Assembly (NCBI RefSeq): GCF_021018805.1
Contig: NW_026960611.1
Span: 310,001 to 374,000, forward strand
Direction: 5' to 3'
Length of the DNA stretch: 64,000 bases
DNA from: Prinia subflava
Lineage: Eukaryota > Chordata > Aves > Passeriformes > Cisticolidae
Below the pieces are notes generated by a model. It was not told the DNA's origin. It did not search any database and worked only from the letters and a program-made list of their open reading frames with translations. Made by a program: the position numbers and the translations under genes. Each line of letters starts with the position of its first letter. Position 1 is the first letter of the stretch. This document shows positions 10,959-21,749 of this stretch, piece by piece.

Positions 10959-11280
10959 TGTCGCTGTGAGCCTCACTCGAAAAGACACACCGAATCAAGA
11001 ATTTGGGAGAGCAGAAAGCAGCAGGGGACAATCCCCGCTTTGTTTATTACTTCCTATTATATACTTTTAGCAAGGTGACCATGGATTGGAGAGTGGTATT
11101 CCCACCTCTCAACCACATTGGTCAAAGGGACTGTCACACAATCATTCTTCCCCTTGGAGAAGAATGTAAAACAATGATAATGTTTACAAAACATAACTGC
11201 TGTTTACATGAAACAAGCGTGAGAAGGTGAAGACCTTCTACTTCAATATGAATGCTCAGCAAACTAGGAAAATCTCATGG
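10959..11280 (-). mobile_element. 5' LTR (family A, divergent subtype) of provirus A
   Basis: Plus strand begins TGTCGCTGTGAGCC; the far end stops at AATCTCATGG, lacking the last five bases (TGACA) seen in other copies. The internal side continues TCTGGCACCCAAATGG on the minus strand, where a primer-binding site should be; I could not assign the tRNA. It adjoins the next LTR-A directly. Confidence 0.7.
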
Positions 11281-11302
11281 CAAAAGTTTGCCACGATCAA
11301 AT

Positions 11303-12444
11303 TGAAAAGAACAGGGCATATGCCTTTATTAATATTCAGCTCTTTATTAAAGTGGTCAGCTCATTATTAAAGTCATCAGCAGGATTGCAGAGTCCGATCG
11401 GAGTTTTCCACGCTGCTGCAGCCATCTGAAGGAGCAGGTGCTGTCCCAGTTCATCATTCCACTGCATACAGTAGATGCCGAGTCCTTGTTCCCATAGGAA
11501 CGGCTAGGAGTTCTCTCTGGTCAACCATCAGGAGGCAGGGCGGATGAGCAGTCTGCTGCAGGGGTGCAGAGTCAGCTCTTTACCCTCAGGGAAACCTTCC
11601 AGAGTTCTCCGTTCTCTGCCTAAGTCACTTCGGCTGGCTAGTTCCCATTCCATCCAAACACCTCATAGGTCATGGTGAATCTTCAAACCAGGTCAGGGGG
11701 TGCATCCACTTTGTGCTCGGCCAGGGCACTATCTAATTCTCCTCTGACGCCTCTAGCTTCTTGTCTTGGGGTCAGTTTCCCTAAAAAAAAATCCTCCCAG
11801 GATCCACCGGGGTGGTTTTATTTGCATATCCAAATGCATATGCATTTGTCCTGGTCGTAGCCGAGGTTACTCCTTCTGATGAGGTAGTTACAAAGGACAA
11901 TAGGGCTATCTAGGCGTGGGCAGCTTCTTTTCACATTTCAATTAGGTAGGGAAAAGTTGCCAGGCAACTCCTTGTCACAGTGGACACGGGAAGAACCACA
12001 CGAGGACACACTGGTGAGCGAAGCAGGAAAAGAGAGCGAGTTTATTTACAAAACCCAGTTTTATACATTTCCCATGGTGCCCGTGGATTGGAGGATGGAA
12101 TTCCACCTCTCAATCCACGTTGGTCGAGCTAACTGTCAATCACATTTCTCCTCCTATCTAGAAATATGTAAACAATAAAAGACAGTTAGCAAACCATGGC
12201 CAGTGTTTATAGTAGAAAGTGTGATAAGGTGAAACTTCTGACTCCAATATGAAGAACATAACAGAAGGCTTAAAAAAGTCTTCAAAACCAGGGTGACACT
12301 CCTCTTCAGGGCAGCTCCTCTCCCTACTCAGACTGGCTGGGGTGTGGGGGTTAAACAGGAAAAACCCCCTAGGACAGGGACAGCCCAGCCTTTTTTTCTT
12401 TTCTTTTCTTTTTTTTTTTTTTACCGGGAAACTTGTTCATAACA
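11303..12444 (-). mobile_element. solo LTR, family F (copy 1), split by LTR-E
   Basis: Plus-strand ends TGAAAAGAAC and TTCATAACA, 4 bp target duplication AAAT (11299-11302, 12445-12448). Shares the AACAGGGCATATGCC end, repeated TTTATTAAAG boxes and GTTGCCAGGCAAC palindrome with the LTRs of element F. Contains a pyrimidine/poly-T tract at 12390-12422. Confidence 0.85.
11973..12298 (-). mobile_element. solo LTR, family E
   Basis: 326 bp, near-identical in reverse to the LTRs of provirus E, with ends TGTCACAG and GGTGACA. It is flanked by CTCCT (11968-11972, 12299-12303), extendable to ACTCCT if the terminal A is shared. Shows that family E has been active more than once here. Confidence 0.9.
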
Positions 12445-12746
12445 AAATGACCACACGGAGACTGGAGAGTTGAGAGAGAGAGCAGCTGGGCAGAGAAACC
12501 CCCTTTGTTTATTACATCCTATTATATACTTTAGGAAAGGTGACCATGGATTGGAGAGTGGAATCCTCACCTCTCAACCACATTGGTCAAAAGGACTGTC
12601 AGACAACCTCTCTTCTCTTGGAGAAGAATGTGAAAACAATGGCAATATTCACAAAGCACTCTCCTGTTTACATGAAAGAGCATGAGAAAGTGAGAACTTC
12701 TGCTTTAATATGAACGCTCAGAAAACTAGGAAATCTCATGGTGACA

Positions 12747-13323
12747 GAATGGTAATTGGCAAAAAGGCTATTAAGCATGTGTAGTTTGTTCCCTGAAATG
12801 GGTCGGTGGTCCTTTTGTGAGGAGTGGTCACCAAAAGGAGGAAGTAAAATGAGTCTTCCTCGTTTTAAACTTTCAACCTTTTCAATGCAGATGTGATTAA
12901 TGGATGGTAGAACTCCCTGTTTTTTCCTGTTTTCCAGGACTATTTCTGTGGGTTTCTGGAAACAGGAGGTCTGGTGTTGTATTGATTAGTTTCTCTGTTT
13001 GACAAGCGATGAGTTATTAGATCCGGGGTAGCTTATCTTAAATCCGGTTTCTTTTAACCATCCTCTAACTTTTAACTGATTTCAGCAAAGCTTATCTATT
13101 CATTTCAGCTAAATCAGCAACACCTATTGCTAACTATAACCATAGCTTTTCTCAAATCGTCAAAATTAGTGTCTAACTCGGAAGTAACAAGCTGGAACAG
13201 CAGGGATGAGCAGACCCTGGAGTGGCAAACATAATGTAGCAAAAAGTCCGCAACTGTAGCAGGAGCCGTGGGGTGTCCCAGCAGACACAGGGTGCTGGTT
13301 ACAGTATAGCAAAGTGTTTTAAA
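12747..13323. other. no gene recognised
   Basis: Moderately AT-rich sequence with no open frame longer than 75 codons, no LTR termini I could pair and no RNA gene. The frame at 13114-13341 (minus) has no recognisable feature. Confidence 0.5.
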
Positions 13324-13876
13324 TGTCAAGCCAATTTCCAATTAATAAAATAATTTTTATTAATTAAAGAAATTACAGAACAAAATTTAGGCAGACCGGC
13401 TATCGAAAGTGCAGTGTCCATAACCTGGGATCGGCACTGGGTGAACCTTAGCCACAGCCTCTATCACACTGTGACCCTCCCCTGTTCACAAATTCAGCCT
13501 GTTCTGGGGTCTCCTTAAATACAGTTTATTTCGTCCACGGCCCCCAGAGTTCTTTGTTCTATTCAGCCGCCCCATCTCCTGAATAGGCTTTCCAGGGAAT
13601 GATGAATAATAATTTTAGTTTTTCATTCAGCCATCTCATCTGCTAAATAGACTTTCTGGGGAGAGATGAATTATAATTTTGATTTTTCTGAGTGTCTGAA
13701 TAGGGGTTCGAAATGATGACTAGAGGTGTGTCCTCTCTGATACTGCTGCCAAGATAGATATCTTTTCTTGATGGCTGGTCATTTCACAGCTTTCTTGCCC
13801 AGAGAGAATCGGTCCACCCTCCTTTCTTGTGGTTAATGGCGGTGCTTCTCGCTTCTCCAGCTCCACCTTGGATTTC
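13324..13876 (-). mobile_element. LTR-like sequence, family I (related to B/J)
   Basis: Begins TGTCAAGCCAATTTCC and has an A/T-rich TTTATTAATTAAAG block then a GC-richer part and a TTAAATACAG box near 13525. This layout resembles the minus-strand LTR-B (23041) and LTR-J (37639, 41456). The far boundary is hidden by LTR-F at 13881. Assignment is by layout more than by sequence identity. Confidence 0.4.
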
Positions 13877-13880
13877 CTGG

Positions 13881-14654
13881 TGAAAAGAACAGGGCATATG
13901 CCTTTATTAATATTCAGCTCTTTATTAAAGTGATCAGCTCATTATTAAAATCATCAGCAGGATTGCAAAGTCCGATCGGAGTTTTCCACACTATTGCAGC
14001 CATCTGAAGGAGCAGGTGCTGTCCCAGTGGATGCTGAGTCCTTGTTCCCATAGAAACAGCTGGCAGTTCTCTCTGGTCAACCATCAGAAGGCAGAGCACT
14101 GGCAGTCAGCTCTTTGCCCCCAGGGAAAAGTTTCGAGAATTTCCCATTCTCTGCATCAGTCAGCTCAGCTGGCCAGTTCCCATTCCATTCAGGCTCCTCA
14201 CAGGTCATGGCCAATCTTCAAACCAGGCCAGGAGGTGCACCCACTCCCCGCTCAGCCAGGGCACTATCCAATTCTCTTCTGACGAATCCAGCTTCCTGTC
14301 CTGGGCTGCAGTATCCCCCAAAAAAAAACCTCCCAGGGTCCATGGGGGCGGCCCTGCCCTATCTGCATATCCAAATGCATATGCATTTGTCCTGGTCATA
14401 GCCGAAGTTACTCTTGCTAAATGAGGTAGTTACAAAGGACAATAGGGCTATCTAGGTGTGGGCAGCTTCTTTTCACATTTCAATTAGGTAGGGAAAAGTT
14501 GCCAGGCAACTTTCCTTCAGGGCAGCTCTCCCTACTCAGATTGTCTGGGGTGTGGGGGGGTGTTACTCTAGCCAGGAGAGGGTCAGTTGTGGGGTGGTTG
14601 TTTTGTTGTTTTGTTGTTGTTGTTTTTTTTTTTTCTTTTCTTTCATTCCTAACA
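13881..14654 (-). mobile_element. solo LTR, family F (copy 2)
   Basis: 774 bp, plus-strand ends TGAAAAGAAC and TCCTAACA, perfect 4 bp target duplication CTGG (13877-13880, 14655-14658). Nearly identical in reverse to the 5' LTR of element F only 438 bp away, so the two form a large inverted repeat. Confidence 0.9.
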
Positions 14655-15092
14655 CTGGCAGCAGCTTTTGTTCTCTCTGAAACGTAATTGCTACAAGCCC
14701 GGGCTTGCAGGTTTCAGTGCTTCAAGCCTGGGCTTGCTTGTTACATTTATTTTTTATATACATATAACCTTATAACACAAATTATCCCATGGCATTTATT
14801 ACTCAAAGAATCCGGAGCAGTGGCAGAAAAAACGGTGGAGCTGGACAGTGGCAGCTAGGCTCCCGAATGCAGCTGGGAGAGGCTCCTGCAGAGATGGAGG
14901 GGCTCGGGGTCCTGGGTTTTTCCCTGAGGCACTCGAGTAAATGGTGAGGGTCCTTTCCAGTCAGATCGGGTGTTAATAAGGTCTCAGTGCAATGGCTGCT
15001 CTTATGAGCAAAGGCTCACGCAGTAAGGAAGAAGCAGTGCCGGGCTGGGCTCGGCAGTGGCAGTGGATTCTCCCCGCACTCAGCAACAGCTC
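14655..15092. other. spacer between inverted LTR-F copies, no gene
   Basis: Contains a short direct repeat (CAAGCCCGGGCTTGCAGG and CAAGCCTGGGCTTGC, 14693-14742) and otherwise nothing I recognise. Element F inserted at its right end; sequence resumes at 22513. Confidence 0.5.
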
Positions 15093-15859
15093 TGTTATGA
15101 ACGAAAAAAAAAAAAAAAAAAAAAAAAAACAAAACAACAAAACAACCACCCCACAACTGACCCTCTCCTGGCTAGAGTAACACCCCCCACACCCCAGACA
15201 ATCTGAGCAGGGAGAGCTGCCCTGAAGGAAAGTTGCCTGGCAACTTTTCCCTACCTAATTGAAATGTGAAAAGAAGCTGCCCACACCTAGATAGCCCTAT
15301 TGTCCTTTGTAACTACCTCATTTAGCAAGAGTAACTTCGGCTATGACCAGGACAAATGCATATGCATTTGGATATGCAGATAGGGCAGGGCCGCCCCCGT
15401 GGATCCTGGGAGGTTTTTTTGGGGGATACTGCACCCCGGGACAGGAAGCTGGATTCGTCAGAAGAGAACTGGATAGTGCCCTGGCTGAGCGGGGAGTGCA
15501 TGCACCTCCTGGCCTGGTTTGAAGATTGGCCATGACCTGTGAGGAGCCTGAATGGAATGGGAACTGGCCAGCTGAGCTGACTGATGTAGAGAATGGGAAA
15601 CTCTTGAAACTTTTCCCTGAGGGCAAAGAGCTGACTGCCAGTGCTCTGCCTTCTGATGGTTGACCAGAGAGAACTGCCAGCTGTTTCTATGGGAACAAGG
15701 ACTCAGCATCCACTGGGACAGCACCTGCTCCTTCAGATGGCTGCAGTAGTGTGGAAAACTCCGATCGGACTTTGCAATCCTGCTGATGATTTTAATAATG
15801 AGCTGATCACTTTAATAAAGAGCTGAATATTAATAAAGGCATATGCCCTGTTCTTTTCA
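15093..15859 (+). mobile_element. 5' LTR of element F
   Basis: TGTTATGAACG start, long A-run at 15105-15129, TTCA end. Three ATTAATAAAG/TTTAATAAAG boxes (15800-15840) include the likely AATAAA poly(A) signal at about 15832. Differs from the 3' LTR mainly in the A-run and at a few positions. Confidence 0.9.
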
Positions 15860-15861
15860 AT

Positions 15862-15879
15862 TGGGCACTCGTCCGGGAT
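15862..15879 (+). promoter_or_regulatory. primer-binding site of element F (tRNA-Pro-like)
   Basis: TGGGCACTCGTCCGGGAT starts 2 bp after the LTR. From memory it differs by two bases from the tRNA-Pro site used by many gammaretroviruses. Confidence 0.7.
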
Positions 15880-16309
15880 AGCCACGCCCACAAAGGACCA
15901 CCCCCGAAGAAGACGGTCATCTGCTTCGAGGGATCCTTGGGAATCGCTGGCTACCCCCGGACCTTGGCATCAGCGTGGGACCAAGCAGCACAGAAGAACG
16001 CAGGATCGGCCCTGGGATCAGCGCTGGATCAGCCCTGGGATCATCGTGAGACCAAGCAAAGCAGAAGAACGCCAGATGGGTGAGATAAATCAGTGGCGGA
16101 AATGGGAGGCGAGTGAATGAGTGCTTGAGTGAGATGGGGGCCGGCAGCTCGGACCCCCAGAACGAAAGTGGACCCCCTAGTATCGCGTTTCCGGTCTCCC
16201 GAGAGGGTGCCGGCCGAGAACGGGCGGGAAGCGAATGGCATAGAAGAGTGACTGAGGCGCCTCCTTGGGGGAGGGCCCCATCGAGCGTGCAAAGGCTCAA
16301 AGGCTCTTG

Positions 16310-17060
16310 AGGTGTGAGGTAAGATCCTCGGCAGGGCAGGTGAGAGGCCCCTGGCAGGGCTGCCCCAGAAGGCAGATGAGAGGAGATCCCCAACAGGGAA
16401 GGTAATGTCCCTGGCAGGGCTGCCCCAGAAGGCAGATGAGAGATCCCCAACAGGGAAGGTAATGTCCCTGGCAGGGCTGCCCCAGAAGGCAGGTGAGAGG
16501 AGACCCCAGCAGGGCAGGTGAGAGGTCTCTGGCAGGGCTGCTCCAGAAGGCAAGTAAAAGAAGATCCCTGGCACAGCAGGATGCCCCATCAGGCAGGCGA
16601 GGGATGATCCCCGGCAGAGCAGATGCAAGGTAATGTCCCTGGCATAACAAGACAAGATGCTCCAGTAGGCAGATGAGAGAAGATCCTCAGCAGGGCAGGT
16701 GAGAGATCCCTGGCAGGGCCGCTCCAGAAGGCAATTGAAAGAGGATCCCTGGCACGGCAAGATGCCCCATCAGGCAGACGAGGAAAGATCCCCGGCAGAG
16801 CAGGTGCAAGGTAATGTCCCCGGCATGGCAAAACAAGATGCCCCAGTAGGCAGGTGAGAAAAAGTCCCTGGCAGGGCAGGTAGAAAGTCTCGGGCAGGGC
16901 AGGATGCCCTGACAGGCAGGCAAGGAAGATCCCTAATAGGGCAAGTGGGAAGTCCCTGGCAGGATAGGGCATGATGTCCCAGGAGGCAGGTGGGCTGTCC
17001 CCAAGAGAGTTTAAGCATATCCGGGCAAGCAAGTAAGATATCATTAGCAAGCAGGAAAGC
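16310..17060 (+). repeat. imperfect tandem repeats, purine-rich leader array
   Basis: Units of about 60 bp built on CCCTGGCAGGGCTGCCCCAG and AGGCAGATGAGAG recur from 16330 to 16530. Larger blocks of about 170 bp (16545-16700 versus 16715-16880) then repeat with GGCACGGCAAGATGCCCC-type cores. The several long minus-strand frames here (16041-17270) are by-products of the periodicity. Confidence 0.8.
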
Positions 17061-17164
17061 AGGCATAAAGGTGAGGAAACAGACAAGAAAGCAGACAGGC
17101 AAGCAAGAAGGAAAGCAAGATTTATGAGCAAAAAAAGGCAAACAAAAAGAGCAGCCAGATAAAC

Positions 17165-18135
17165 AAAAAGGGAGGCGAAGGGGACTCGGCCGGAGTTCGG
17201 GTGTGAGGCTCGGCAGGACGTTCGACCTCACCCCGGCAGGGAGTTCGAGTCTCCTAAGCCTAGGGGGCAAGGGGGGCTTGGCCGCAGTTCAGGTGTGAGG
17301 CTCGGAAGGACGTTCGACCTCAGCCTGGCAGGGAGTTCAAGCCTCCTAAGCCTTGTAGGAAAGGGAGGCGAAGGGGACTCGGCCGGAGTTCGGGTGTGAG
17401 GCTCGGCCGGACGTTCGACCTCACCCCGGCAGGGAGTTCGAGTCTCCTAAGCCTAGGGGGCAAGGGGGGCTTGGCCGCAGTTCAGGTGTGAGGCTCGGCA
17501 GGACGTTCGACCTCAGCCTGGCAGGGAGTTCAAGCCTCCTAAGCCTTGTACGAAAGGGAGGCGAAGGGGACTCGGCCGGAGTTCGGGTGTGAGGCTCGGC
17601 AGGACGTTCGACCTCACCCCGGCAGGGAGTTCGAGTCTCCTAAGCCTAGGGGGCAAGGGGGGCTTGGCCGCAGTTCAGGTGTGAGGCTCGGCAGGACGTT
17701 CGACCTCAGCCTGGCAGGGAGTTCAAGCCTCCTAAGCCTTGTACGAAAGGGAGGCGAAGGGGACTCGGCCGGAGTTCGGGTGTGAGGCTCGGCAGGACGT
17801 TCGACCTCACCCCGGCAGGGAGTTCGAGTCTCCTAAGCCTAGGGGGCAAGGGGGGCTTGGCCGCAGTTCAGGTGTGAGGCTCGGAAGGACGTTCGACCTC
17901 AGCCTGGCAGGGAGTTCAAGCCTCCTAAGCCTTGTAGGAAAGGGAGGCGAAGGGGGACTCGGCCGGAGTTCGGGTGTGAGGCTCGGCAGGACATTCGACC
18001 TCACCCCGGCAGGGAGTTCGAGTCTCCTAAGCCTAGGGGGCAAGGGGGGCTTGGCCGGAGTTCAGGTGTTAGGCTCGGCAGGACGTTCGACCTCAGCCTG
18101 GCAGGGAGTTCAAGCCTCCTAAGCCTTGTGAAGTT
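17165..18135 (+). repeat. five-copy 193 bp tandem repeat, each of two ~96 bp halves
   Basis: Starts of the unit GGGAGGCGAAGGGGACTCGG fall at about 17170, 17363, 17556, 17749 and 17942, a period of 193 bp. Each unit has two related halves, one ending GTTCGAGTCTCC and one ending GTTCAAGCCTCC. Copies are nearly identical, one half-unit carrying GGAAGGACG for GGCAGGACG. 193 is not a multiple of three, so the apparent 79-127 codon frames shift between copies and are unlikely to be protein. Confidence 0.9.
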
Positions 18136-19381
18136 AGAGAGTTCAAACAAGACTCAGCAGGGGTCCAAGCCTAGAAAGCCTAGAAAGAAGTTCAGACTTA
18201 AGTCGAAAAGTTAAGAGAGATACCCTTAGCAGAAAACAATGGGTGTGATTCATAGTTGTAAGTGTCATAGCCAAGAGAGAATTTTAAAAAGAGACAGACG
18301 AAAAAGTGTAAAAAGTGGGTTGCCAAGAAATTATATTCTGACCATTTAAAGTTCAGCAAAGAGATTCAGAATGTTTAGTTGTGAGAGATCAGACAACCTT
18401 TAGTTATCTTAAAGTTTAGATTGCCAATCAGAATATTCCAGTTTAGATTGAAGCATTGTTAAAGTACTTCGTTTTTCCTTTTATTTTAAGGCCTAAAAAC
18501 TGAGATGATGTTATAGTAAACAAGCAGACCCTTCCAAAAGGACAGTAAAGAAGATTCTCCCTAACATCCCCCTAGAACAATTGTCAGACCAATAATATCC
18601 TTAAAAGACCACAGAGTCCAGATAAAGTTAAGATGACATATTATAGTAAAAGAATATAGCTGAGATTAAAATTACAAAGAGAGTAGTCATAGTGTAAGAC
18701 CTGAATTCAGTAAATGTGTAACCACTTAAACCAACATCTCTAAGCCCAAGAAGACCCTGATGTAAAACCACTATCTTATGCAGCCTGCTGGCTAGAAAAC
18801 TATAAGTAATGAAAATGTGAAAATATGCAAACTCTCCCTCCTACCCCAGCTGTACCTCCAGTCTCTTCCTTAACCTCTCCAACAGTTCCCCTTCACCAAT
18901 TGTGATACCCTCACTTCCCCACTTGGGAGTGGGAACCACCCCTGCCCAGTGTTTCTCTTGGCCTGTCTCCACTACTGCTCCCTCTACCTGGTGTTTTAGA
19001 GGAAGAGACAGATTACAACACCCAATCCAAAGCACCAAGAACAGAGGAGGTCTTTCCCCTTAGAAAAGTTCCTATAGATTAATTAAAAAGATTAAAATTT
19101 ATAAATGCACCTTTGACAGCCCCTGAAGCCCAAGACTCTAAGAAAGAGAGAGGGTTTAGTAGAAGACCCCATTGGAATGTCTAACCAGCTAGACCAGCTT
19201 CTGAGGCCAAATAGTTATTTCTAGAGAGAGTTAAACTCTATTCTAATAGTTCTGTTCACTCCAGAAGAAGCCCGGATAGTCCAGATAGCAAAAAAAAAAA
19301 AAAAAAAAAAAAAAAATAGACTGTGACACCCAAGAGACCATAAGATGCCCTTAATAGACACCAGCTAAAATTCAGACCAAG

Positions 19382-19412
<31 letters not shown>

Positions 19413-19980
19413 CAAAGCATGAGAGACTATAGATCCCTGATAGTGAGAATCAAAGTCTACGGTCTACCTCTCAAAACTACTAGACCCAGTAGTTAAGAGA
19501 TAACCAACTTGCCTGCAAACAGTTGCAGTAACAGCTACCCTAATAAAAGAAGTCTAAAAGGTTGATCCTGCAAAAGAAAAATTGCTAAGCCAGAAGACTT
19601 AACACTAGTTGACTGACTCTAAAATAATGAACACAAGTGACTTAGAATTAATCACCCTATGCAGTTTCTCGCTAGAGAACCCCTAGCCAATCTAGAACAT
19701 GATTCAAAGTAAGAAGAAAATTAGTAATTGCAGACAAAGAGAAAGCAGAAGTGCTTTATGCTTTGTTTTGCTGCTGTCTTTAGTGAGAAGACAGCTTGTC
19801 TTCAAGACAGTGGTCATACTGAGTCAGTAGATATTTTTAAAGAACAGAATAGTCCTCCTGTTATCAAAAACAAAGTAGTCAGAGAAGTAGTAATTTGCTT
19901 GAATGCCCACTCACATGAAATCCATCCCAAAGAGATAAGAGAGCTAACTGATAAGTTTGCAAAGCCACTCTATCATCTAC
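18136..19980 (+). other. A-rich, GG-poor interior of element F, no gene
   Basis: No frame above about 90 codons. Poly-A runs at about 19289-19316 and 19381-19411 are embedded in AG-rich sequence. GG dinucleotides are scarce while AG and AA are common. The 90-codon frame at 19728-20000 has no recognisable domain. I read this as ERV interior heavily converted from G to A. Confidence 0.5.
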
Positions 19981-19989
19981 CAACAGTCT

Positions 19990-21345
19990 CAACTCACTAG
20001 TGAAGTTCTAGATGACTGAGAGCTAGCCAATGTAATTCCCATTCATAAAGAGTAGAGAAGAGCCTAGTAATTATATGCCAGTTAGCCTGACCAAAGTACC
20101 GAGTAGGATGATAAAGCAGTTTATACTGAGAGCTATTGTGCAGCACTGATGAGATAAACAGAGTATCAGACCCAGCCAGCATGAGCTTAAGAGAAGTAAG
20201 TAGTGTTCGACCCCACTAGCCTCCTTCTCTGACCAGGTGACCTGCCTGGTAGATACATGAAAAGTTGTTTATGTTGTCTATTTAGACTTCAGCAAAGTCT
20301 TTGACACTGTTTCCCACAGCTTATACAAGAACACTCTTTGCTAAGTTAAGAACTGGCTAGATACCCAAGCCCAGAGGGTAGTAACGAATAGTGCTGCATC
20401 CAGCAGGCAACCAGCCACCAGTGGTGTCCCTCAAAAGTCTGTGCTGAAGCCAGTTCTATTTATTATATTTATTAATAACACAGATGAAAGTATTGAGTCC
20501 TTCATTAGTAAATTTACAGATGACACTAAGCTGAGAGCACGTGTCCATCTGTTAGAGTGTAAGAAGACTCTGTAGAGAAACCTAAAATGATTAGATAGAT
20601 AAGCAAAATCCAAGAAGATAATGTTTAATAAGTCCAAATCCCAGGTGTTGCATTTTAGCCACAATAACCCCCTGCAACCTTACAAGTTGAAGGTAGTGTA
20701 GCTAGACAGTACCCAAGCAGAAAAAGACCTGAAAGTGCTAGGTGATAACCAACTAAATATGAGCCAGCAGTATGCCCTGATGGCCAAAGCTAACAATATC
20801 GTAGGCTGTATTGAGAATAATGTGGCCAGCAGAAGCAGAAAGGTCATCCTTTCCTTACACATAGCATTGGTGAGACCACTTAGCATTGGTGAGGCCACTC
20901 CTTGAGTACTGTGCCCAGTTCTGAGCCCCTCAGTTTAAAAAAGACATTAAGATGCTTGAGCGTGTCAAAAGAAAGCAACAAAGCTAGTGAGAAGCTTAGA
21001 ACACTAGCCCTATAAATACTAGCTGGAAGAGCTGAAGTTGTTTAGCCTAGAGAAAAAGAGATTCAGAAGTAACATTATCACTACAACTCCCTGAAAGGTA
21101 GTTATAGTAAAGTGAGAGTCTTATTCTTCAAGCAGCAACTGATAGAACAAGAAGACACAGTCTTCAGCAGTGCCAAAAAAAAAAAAAAAAAAAAAAAAAA
21201 ATTCTGCCTTGAGAAGTAGTAAAGTCACCATTCCTAGACGTGTGTAAGAAGAGAGTAGATGTAGCACTTAGTGACATCGTGTAATTAGAGTTAGACTTAA
21301 TCCTAGAAGTCTCTTCCAGCCTAGTGATTCTGTAATTCTGTAACT
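19990..21345 (+). mobile_element. CR1 LINE 3' portion carried in element F
   Basis: Plus-strand translation near 20275-20325 gives YLDFSKVFDTVSHS. Around 20430-20540 it gives VLFIIFINNTDES and KFTDDTKL, the CR1 reverse transcriptase palm. The segment ends at 21325-21345 with GTGATTCTGTAATTCTGTAA, the short terminal repeats of avian CR1. Orientation matches the host element. Stop codons TAG are frequent and a guanine-rich CR1 segment is replaced by an A-run at 21174-21200. Confidence 0.85.
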
Positions 21346-21730
21346 AAAAAGAGGAAAATTATGAAAGTCTCTTCCAGGTGCTGCTCACCACACATACCGC
21401 AGTGCGAACTCCAGAGAGAAGTCAGACCCACGTTACCGGAGTCACAGGACCAGTACCGCCCCTGATGCCGGACCAGACCCAACAGGACCACCTGCCACCT
21501 CTTCTACGTAGATAACAATTGAGAGACCAAGAGACCTATCCCTAGTTAAATTGTTATCGAGTGTGTCTTAATTCCTGATAAAAAACCCAAGTTTAAAGGC
21601 ACCCCTCCCACATCTGCTCAGTCTCCCGCTGGGCAATTCCCCTAGAGAACTCCTAAATTTCTTTGAGCAGTGTCTACTGAGAGGATACACAGTAGGAAGC
21701 TGCAAGTTGATGCGGGCTACAGCCCGATCA

Positions 21731-21749
21731 AAGAAATAGAGGAGGGATT
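21731..21749 (+). other. polypurine tract of element F
   Basis: AAGAAATAGAGGAGGGATT abuts the TGTTATG start of the 3' LTR, as required for plus-strand priming. Confidence 0.8.

Larger units (their letters stand above)
7075..11280 (-). mobile_element. provirus A: betaretrovirus-like ERV with deleted pol
   Basis: Order on the minus strand is 5' LTR-A (10959-11280), short leader, gag, dUTPase-protease, a sliver of integrase, PPT, 3' LTR-A (7075-7400). Proteins match those of the intact provirus E at 29311-36521 at low to moderate identity, so this is an older relative. About 2.2 kb covering RT, RNase H and most of integrase is missing. A solo LTR-D is nested in gag. The two bounding LTRs are clearly diverged from each other, and the 3' LTR is closer to the adjoining LTR at 11281-12746. 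Confidence 0.8.
11281..12746 (-). mobile_element. second LTR-A in head-to-tail contact, split by LTR-F
   Basis: Sequence 11281-11302 joined to 12449-12746 makes an LTR-A of about 320 bp ending GGTGACA. It starts a few bases inside the normal terminus. Its U5 region (AAATGAC.ACAC.CGGAGACTGG) matches the 3' LTR at 7075 and not the LTR it touches. It is interrupted by LTR-F (TSD AAAT). Confidence 0.7.

Noticed and set aside
16041..17270. Several 117-239 codon minus-strand frames rich in C, P and L
   Set aside because: They follow the tandem-repeat period of element F, and all three frames are open in places. A repeat artefact.
17546..18122. 79-127 codon plus-strand frames in the 193 bp array
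   Set aside because: The 193 bp period shifts the frame each copy, so no repeated peptide is maintained.
17165..18135. Possible CRISPR-like array
   Set aside because: Contiguous repeats without unique spacers, in a vertebrate ERV.
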